This document shows positions 57,733 through 64,000 of a stretch of 64,000 bases of DNA, one piece after another. The stretch comes from Hydrangea macrophylla (Eukaryota > Streptophyta > Magnoliopsida > Cornales > Hydrangeaceae). Where the stretch lies: NCBI GenBank assembly GCA_033977485.1, contig CM066987.1, forward strand, positions 87,576,588-87,640,587, given 5' to 3'. Under the pieces are notes generated by a model that searched no databases, had not been told where the DNA came from, and saw nothing but the letters and a program-made list of their open reading frames with translations. Positions within the stretch are counted from its first letter, which is position 1. Each line of letters starts with the position of its first letter. The position numbers and the translations under genes are program-made.

Positions 57733-60288
57733 CAGTATATAACGTATTGCAAAATAGTAAAACAATTCTTGACTTAACAACAAAATCTGAAGGCTGAAGA
57801 ACAAATATACTACCAAATCCAAAACTCCAAGATTCGTGAAAAAACAACTCAAAACTCTAATGAGTAGATCCTTAGACACAACAGCACAATGAGGATAAAT
57901 TTCATTGCCAGAGAATATTCTTTGCAAAACAATGGAACTAAAAAGTATATGTGGCTGGTATTGGAGGAATATCGAAGGATGAAATCTGTTTCAAATCTTT
58001 GCTTCAACAACTCCGTATGTCAGTGTCGTCTTAGTTGACATAGATATTCAATTTTGAAGAACTGATTCATTTAGAGAGAAAGAGCTAGAGATAAGAAGCC
58101 AAACATGATTATATATGAAAATGTTGTGAAGATACGCAAAAGATCTTCATTATGCAAGAACAGTTGTCCAAACATAATCGACAAAGCATTTGAAAATGTC
58201 ACTTGTAGATCCTCTTAGCCAATGGCTATGTCCAAAGAGAACAGAACATGTTTTATACTTGAAACATTATAGATAAATACACATTTAGGATTAAGACCAC
58301 CACTTTGGTTGGTTCATTCCTTCGTGAATTTAGGGAAAGAAAAGAAACAAAACACTACAACTCCATTTGACTTATGGATCTAAATGAGAAAATAAAATGA
58401 AAGAGAGGGAAACCATTTCTCTGTACTTTTCTGCAGTGGCCATAGATACAATCATACAACCAATAAAGAAGAGGAAAGGTGGAATTGGTACTTATGGGAA
58501 GTGGGAACACAACCGATAGGTATTCTCCATTTGAAATTCTGAATGCTAATCTATCACATAAAGAAAATGTTAAAAACACAATTAAAAGTTTACTTAATTT
58601 GATGTATGTACACAACAAAGCCAAGATTTTGGTGAGTTGTGTGAATGGGTGTGTCCCAAACTTTACCCTTTTTTTGGGTTCTAAAGTTTGGTGTTTGTTG
58701 GTCAGCAATCAATGCCATGCCCAAACAACGTATGAACAAAATGGGCAATTTTTTTTCTCACAAACAAAAACACAGAAATCAAAATAATTAGAGGCAAAAT
58801 TTGAGTGTGTCACATACCTTCAGCCATGAAACTTCATTATATATACATATATACATATCTGACTAAAACAATTGTCCGAGGATTCAACCGAGGCACAACC
58901 TTTCTGAATCCCTATATTTCAAAATAAAAAATTTAGACAGAGACTTAATAATAAATTAGATCATACATGTGTGTTAAAGTTATCTCTTGAGCTTTATCAA
59001 GAGAGTCTTAACGAATGAAACCATAGGACAAATGAAGAAACTTGACATAAATAGTATATATAAAACTTCATAAAGTGAAAATGGCTATACCATCCATAAA
59101 ACACCTTCAAGGAATAGAATCGTAGATGATAAAAGTACTAATTCTTCATTCTGCAATGTACTGACAATAATGAATAATGGGGAAGGACTTCATTTGGAGC
59201 CTCTGCCAATGAAATACATGGCTGACCCGCTAAATCTTCATATTCAACCTTTGTATGCTCGTGTATATAGCCATACACACATGCATGAAGGGTTTTCTTC
59301 CAACAATTGGATTGTGCCTAAATATTCTATACCTCTTATTTTATTGCTTTTTAATCTCCTATATGAATGTCAATGGTTAGTAGGCAGTGGCACAGAAGAC
59401 GAAATGGTTGAGAAGAGCCTTGGAAATCCAGAAGTTTCATAATTAATTATCTAGTAGATGGAAAAGCATTAGGCCATAGAAGGGGTGGTTGGGAAGATAG
59501 AGAGACGTGTTGAATTAATGATAAAAAAAATCAATTGCTAAAATCAAAAATAAATTGAAATTTTAGAAAATTCTAATAGAGAATCCTAGTTGAAAAAAGA
59601 AAAATGTACAAAATGCCACTTGGCATATTGTGAGAAGGCTTTTGGCCTTGTCTTTTACATTCTAGGTTTTTCTGTGCTTCTTCTCTTGCACAAAGAGGAA
59701 AAGAGCGGCAACAAAACCAATCTGAAATTTCAAATTTGCGGGTGAGATTTGGGATAGAGATCACATGCCTCTCCATTTTAGTTTATTTTTTTCCTTTTTT
59801 TTTTATATATGTTTTTCTTTTTTCTCTACAATTGGTAAATCAAATATATCAAATCTCAATTTGATCAACTTAAATGGGGATGACTTTAAATAATGATAAT
59901 TATTTGACTCACTCTTCTTAAATCACAGCTTTATTTTTCCTAAAAAAGCTTTAGTAATCAAATACAAATAACTGAAAAATCATTATTCCACATCTTGCTA
60001 GTTAATTATGGCCCTTGCCAAAGTAGTTAAGACATCATTGTATCATGTTTCCATCACAAGCAGGGCAAAGACATAGGTTAATGAACACAAGATCATATAA
60101 TAATGACCATTGTTGTTGAATTACCTTTGCATATTTTGCCCACATCAATTGAAATCAACTTTTTTGTGTATAATAAAAAACAAATCACAACAAAGTGACA
60201 CACACTTGTTTGTCTAAAAACCTGATTTGAAGCAATTGAAAAATAACTAAATGTTTTGGAGAGAGGAAAAGTCTGAAAATTAGTTTAC
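57733..60288. other. Helitron interior without recognised genes
   Basis: AT-rich sequence with short frames (for example 58355-58708 minus and 59170-59442 plus) that match no family I know. At 59612-59652 there is a second copy of the Helitron 5' subterminal sequence (see 61075-61120). Confidence 0.5.
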
Positions 60289-60373
60289 CTTGGTAGAAAT
60301 GCCCAGGGTGGGGAGAATGTGATCTTCAGCGAAGGCAACTAAATCCGCCACCATTCAACTTCAAATTTAATAT
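60289..60373 (-). pseudogene. Captured coding exon in the Helitron
   Basis: On the minus strand an acceptor TTTCTTTTTGTAG precedes 60373. The exon holds ATG at 60354 coding MVADLVAFAEDHILPTLGI (22 residues in all) and ends AAG with donor GTAAAC at 60288. Intact splice sites and a clean frame indicate a piece of a host gene. The source gene is not recognised, and no following exon was found. Confidence 0.55.
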
Positions 60374-60645
60374 CTACAAAAAGAAAAACAAAACCTAAAA
60401 GGGTTACCAATTAATGAAAGAAAGCAAACCCAATCACAAAAAGAGGTAGTAATAGCAAATCAAAAGATTCAGATTTTCAAGATCTAATAAAGCCCATGAA
60501 CAAATGCCCATCAAAAATCCCAAAACTTTGAAATAATCAAGGCCTAGTGTTTGGAGAACAACATGCATAGGAGGAAAAAGAAGAAGAAGGTAATTATTAC
60601 AGAATAATTAAGCATATGAGAAAAGAGAAAAATAGAGGCACATAC

Positions 60646-60845
60646 CTCGTGAAAGATAGAAGAACAGCTTGGAGACGATCATAGCATAGCCGCGGCAGAG
60701 CTGTCGATCGGTACCGATCGGTGGTGAATCTGGTGATATTGGTAGTGGCCGAGAGGTGGTGAGGTTGGTAGAGTGTGAGAGAGGATCTGCAATTTATGAT
60801 TATAGGGAGACGAAGTAGCATTGTTAGAGAAAGAGAGAGACTGCT
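60646..60845 (-). pseudogene. Captured 5' exon in the Helitron
   Basis: Minus-strand sequence begins with a CTCTCTCTTTCTC leader-like stretch and ends TTTCACGAG with donor GTATGTG (60645). It lies just upstream of the exon at 60289-60373 and is probably the first exon of the same captured gene. An ATG-initiated frame (MLLRLPIII...) covers part of it but is not convincingly coding. Confidence 0.4.
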
Positions 60846-62423
60846 GTGTCTTTTAGGTTTATCAACTGGAGACTTTTATTACTTGGGGTGCAAAATCTAA
60901 ACAATTATGACGCAAAAACTACAACAATTATGGTGGGGCACAAAGACGATGGGTTTGGGAGAGGAAGAGGCGGTGGGTGGTGATGAAGCTGAGTAGCTGC
61001 TGGGCATATGGTAGAGGGTTTTCTTCAGTTGTCCACATAGATAAATTCCTGAATGCAGAGGCTGCCACGTAGATGCCAATTGGCACACATGAGAGAACGC
61101 TTTTGGCCTTGTCTTTTAGATATATATAATTGATGTCACCCATGCTAATGCTATGAGGTGTGCCCACTTGACAACAATACACATGAATTCTATGATTCAA
61201 ATGAAAATATCATATATCAAGAATGTAATCAATAATTTCATTAAACATTGGCAACAATTGAACTTTCACAATAGTCAAGGTAAGCATACGTACTACCATT
61301 TAGAGAATTTATACTAACACCTAATCATGCTTTCAACTTAGCAATAAGATTTAATTTATATGAACAACTTAGCTATCAATTAACAACTAAGCAAATAAGC
61401 ACATAATCTCCTTTGAGCATCTAGTCAATTAATTAACAACTAGACATGTAAGTCACATGAACATGTGTATTTGGAAAGGATCATAGTTACTTCACAAATC
61501 CCCTATTTCTAGCAATTAATCAAATGTCAAAGTTAGAAATGGAATACCATATGCATATAAATAATGTAATCTACCTTACTTCTAGTGAATATAAGTGCAA
61601 GAAGAAGATAATCCAAGAGGAGATTGAGAAGGGCCAAGGGTGTAGAGCTTCAAAGGGCAAGACCTTAGAAAATCCCGCTTCCTCTTCTGTGCCATATCTT
61701 GAGCTAGAGATAACCAATGGAGAAAAAGGAACACCAATACGGAGCCCTAGATGAGGTGATGATTTTTGTTTCTAATAGCTTGTCTCCAACAATGACTTTA
61801 TGGCCTCCAAAATTGGTGTTGAAGGTTGAAGTAACCTAGGAGGGTTAGTTCTTCCATTTTAGGAGAGATAGAGAGAGAAAGAGAAAGAGTGTGTATAGAT
61901 AAGGAAAATGAAAAGAAAAGAAAAACAAAGATAGAAAGAGAGAGAGATATATATCCGGATGAGAGGAAGAGGAAGAGAGAGAGAGAAAAAAAAATTAGAA
62001 ATATAAGGTTTGGTCCCTATTTTGGACCATTAATAGGAGTTGATCATAGCCATATTGCATGTATAGTAATTAGTCCCTGATTTTGAAAGGTAATCAATAT
62101 TTAGTTCCTTTCCAATTTGATAGAGATTTTATGGACCAATATGCCCTTCGTTACATACATACATACATATATATATATGTGTGTGTGTGTGAGAAAATAA
62201 ATTTCTCACTTTTTACACGCTTCTTACTTTTTTGTGAGAAATTCTCACTTTTTACATAGTCCGTTTTTTAAGATCTGGAATATATATATATAGTAATAAA
62301 GATATATATAGTAATGAAGACATAAATTTAGGTGTTTGAAATTTAAACCCCAAACAACTATCTATATATATAGAGAGAGAGAGAGAGATAGGAACTCCAC
62401 AGATTTTATATATCTCTCTCTTT

Positions 62424-62425
62424 CC

Positions 62426-62462
<37 letters not shown>
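62424..62462. repeat. CT microsatellite in the SPX leader
   Basis: CTCTCTCT run 50-90 bp before the SPX ATG, as is common in plant 5' UTRs. A mirror GAGAGAGA run lies at 62374-62388. Confidence 0.8.
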
Positions 62463-62464
<2 letters not shown>

Positions 62465-62514
62465 AAACACAATCACACAAAATGATTATGATCATCATCA
62501 TCATCATCGTTGAG

Positions 62515-62725
62515 ATGAAGTTTGGGATTTCCGATACATATTGAAGCAGCCATACCCGATTGGAGGGATAAATTTCTCTATTATAAACCATTAAATAAGC
62601 TCCTCAATCACTTTCCGGTGGCCACTACCAATCATCCTTACCTTTTGATTGATGTCGATGCCGTCATCGGAGTTGACGATTTAGAGAGTTACAAGCCATC
62701 TTTGGAGGGTCTACAGGATTGGTAA
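62515..62725 (+). pseudogene. SPX-domain gene fragment, 5' exon
   Basis: ATGAAGTTTGGG at 62515 gives MKFG, the conserved start of SPX proteins. After a one-base frameshift the translation continues FPIHIEAAIPDWRDKFLYYK, then PLNKLLNHFP, and near the end LEGLQDW, all matching the SPX pattern (MKFGKE...EWRDKFLxYKxLKKxLK...LQDWF). Similarity stops after QDW, where TAA follows. SPX domains sense inositol pyrophosphates and control phosphate signalling. This is a broken, truncated copy in a transposable element, not a working gene. It most resembles small SPX-only proteins. Confidence 0.8.
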
Positions 62726-63333
62726 CAATTTGTGTTGTGAATGAGAACAAGAAACTTGAGGGCCAGAGTTCTCAACACAGATTAATGCAAGAAAGAAAAT
62801 CACAGATCAGAAATTCCAGAGAAGCACAGTCTGGATTTCTGGTATAGAGAGAGAAATGAGATTTTCTCTTCGAAAAGTGAGAATTTCTCACCTAAAAGTG
62901 AGAAATTTGCATTAAAAAGTGATAAATTTATTTTTATTTTGTGAGAAATTATTCATCATATCAATTTAAAAGGTGTGAATTTTTTTTTTTTTTTTTGGAA
63001 TTCTTCTCGAAAATTTTTAATTGTTGATAAATTTCTCATCAAATCCTTTCTATGTGTATGCTTATTTTTGTTTTAAAAAGTAGATTGTTCTACCCTTTTA
63101 GTATGAGTGAGAAATTTTTCATTATTATACACATTAAAATATGAAATTCTCACTATTTTCAATACTTAGTTAATATAGTGAGCAATTTCACACTATTTTA
63201 GTGCACTCTCATTCATAATTTTCTCAGTTTTTAAGTATGAAGTTCTGAATACATAGTGCGAATTTATCAAAAGTTTGTGAGAAATTTCTTGGTGATGGTG
63301 GACTTTATATGGAGATATTTTCTCAGTTTTTAG

Positions 63334-63430
63334 CTATATATGGTAACTGATTTATCATATATAAATCAATTTATATATGTACATGTATGGATTATGGAGT
63401 AAATGATGATAAATCAGTTACCATATATAG
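63334..63430. repeat. Perfect 25-bp inverted repeat
   Basis: 63334-63358 and 63406-63430 are exact reverse complements, with a 47-bp AT-rich loop itself containing ATATATGTACATGTAT. May be an end or stem of a small element. Confidence 0.85.
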
Positions 63431-63823
63431 TTATACATATATATACATTTTAACATTTATATAAAAATGATATAGGAATTTTTAGTCTTCAAATTATGCA
63501 AGGGACTAATTTTTAGATTCGTTTTAAAAAAAGGACATATTTCTAGTTAGATGCCTATATTAGGATTATATATTAAGTTACCCCTAGGCTTCTCTAAGAA
63601 GCTTAAGGGTTGGTGTGGGGTGGTCCCACTCTTGTCCCCTACACACAGAAACACAAATATATAACATATATATATATACTCACACAAGTGTTAATTCAAT
63701 TACCAAAGCGGTACCCCAAGACCAAAAGTTAGGTATTAAAATGTACAAGTTCAAATTGGATCCACACATTGACCACTAAATTACCACAATACCCTTAATT
63801 AAATTTCAAGACATTACATAATG

Positions 63824-64000
63824 GCTATTGGAGCCAAGTTTCCCAGGATTGGAAAGACGGTATGCATATCATTTTCATTTGTTATTTGCCATATAGAAGA
63901 TTTTATACCTTGTTACTTAAAAAAATAAAATTAATGAGGATTTTACTCTAAACACATGTATTACTATTTGTTATCCTATAAAGTAAGGATTTTACTTATT
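63824..64000. other. Flank right of the nested element
   Basis: The sequence after the TSD continues GCTATTGGAGCCAAGTTTCC...; it should join the DNA ending at 15332. Too short to identify. Confidence 0.4.

Larger units (their letters stand above)
57700..61133 (-). mobile_element. Non-autonomous Helitron, 3.4 kb
   Basis: In minus orientation it starts with TC (TCAATTATATATATC, at 61133) and ends CTAG (57700), with a hairpin CCCGTGC-ATA-GCACTGG 11 bases before the end. It sits exactly between host A and T without TSD: the empty site in the other LTR reads GACATTAGAG (minus strand). These are the defining Helitron signs. No Rep/helicase is visible. It carries exon-like fragments (60289-60373 and 60646-60845) with proper splice sites. 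Confidence 0.85.
61995..63583. mobile_element. SPX-fragment-bearing insertion in the chromovirus LTR, class unresolved
   Basis: Absent from the other LTR, where the A run is followed directly by CTAGGCTTC. Subterminal inverted repeats AATTAGTCCCT (62068-62078) and AGGGACTAATT (63501-63511), with TTGGTCCCT nearby, suggest a DNA transposon with captured gene sequence (Pack-type). TSD cannot be decided because of the adjacent A run. Holds an SPX 5' end (62515-62725), many GTGAGAAATTTCTCAC-like motifs and a 25-bp perfect inverted repeat (63334-63358 / 63406-63430). Confidence 0.6.
15333..63818 (-). mobile_element. Ty3/gypsy chromovirus (Tekay-like), outermost shell of a nested TE cluster
   Basis: Flanked by a perfect TSD TAATG at 15328-15332 and 63819-63823. 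Read on the minus strand: 5' LTR 63818-56638, PBS at 56636-56623 complementary to initiator tRNA-Met, gag 56312-55690, protease/RT 55013-53839, RNase H 30351-29501, integrase 29440-28485, chromodomain 17914-17560, polypurine tract TTTAAGGGGGATAGAT (17528-17513), 3' LTR 17512-15333. Four later insertions split it (17915-28479, 30352-53833, 57700-61133, 61995-63583). Without them the element is about 9.4 kb, a normal size for Tekay-like chromoviruses. Gag-pol carries stops, frameshifts and lost active-site residues, so it is dead. The chromodomain, tRNA-Met PBS and about 2.2-kb LTR support the lineage call. Confidence 0.92.
56638..63818 (-). repeat. 5' LTR of the chromovirus, split by two insertions
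   Basis: Alignable to 15333-17512 in three pieces: 56638-57699, 61134-61994 and 63584-63818. The inserts are a Helitron (57700-61133) and an SPX-bearing element (61995-63583). Ends TGTAATGCCCC and GACATTACA. Confidence 0.9.

Noticed and set aside
58355..58787. Overlapping frames on both strands inside the Helitron as captured genes.
   Set aside because: No family pattern, no splice signals that would join them, and AT-rich chance composition.
16755..61754. A 76-codon frame (MSKLE...) present in both chromovirus LTRs (16755-16985 and 61524-61754) as a conserved gene.
   Set aside because: The two are LTR copies of each other, so similarity is expected. The frame is antisense to the element and shows no family motif.

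Overview
The window is a piece of a nuclear genome of a flowering plant, probably a eudicot. It is AT-rich and full of plant-type LTR retrotransposons (Ty3/gypsy Tekay-like chromovirus, Athila-like and Tat/Ogre-like elements, Ty1/copia), a Helitron and MITEs. It also holds a decayed DYW-class pentatricopeptide repeat (PPR) gene resembling Arabidopsis At4g33990 (EMB2758). I found no bacterial-type genes, rRNA, canonical tRNA or CRISPR array, and no convincingly intact host gene.

Left part (1-15327). Positions 1-3591 hold the PPR pseudogene, split by a 1,325-bp solo LTR with perfect 5-bp target-site duplication (TSD). A second, 2,761-bp solo LTR lies at 4574-7334. A truncated copia gag-integrase remnant on the minus strand follows (7961-10156), then two hairpin MITE-like elements sharing a TTTAGCGAC core, and a 134-codon open frame of unknown function at 13720-14124.

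Right part (15328-63823). This whole stretch is one nest of transposable elements that can be peeled apart. The outermost element is a minus-strand Tekay-like chromovirus (15333-63818, TSD TAATG). Its 3' LTR is at the left, its 5' LTR at the right, and its gag, protease/RT, RNase H, integrase and chromodomain pieces are separated by later insertions. Into it went: (a) a minus-strand Athila-like element, 17915-28479, TSD GTGAT; (b) a plus-strand pol-less Tat/Ogre-like element, 30352-53833, 4-bp TSD CTCC, with a long 3' region of tandem repeats; (c) a plus-strand copia element inside that, 37024-45717, TSD GCCTC, LTRs of equal length and about 99% identical; (d) a minus-strand Helitron, 57700-61133, in the chromovirus 5' LTR; (e) a further insert, 61995-63583, in the same LTR, carrying a broken SPX-domain gene fragment.

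By-eye LTR comparison agrees with this order: the innermost copia pair is nearly identical, the outer pairs more diverged. No element looks autonomous. The copia frame has three in-frame stops, the Tat-like element lacks pol, the Athila-like element keeps only a gag piece and an integrase C-terminus, and the chromovirus has frameshifts and lost catalytic residues. The points most worth following are the TCGATCGA arrays next to the copia TATA box, the Tat 3' tandem-repeat families, the tRNA-like sequence inside the Athila LTRs, and the exon fragments carried by the Helitron and the SPX-bearing insert.
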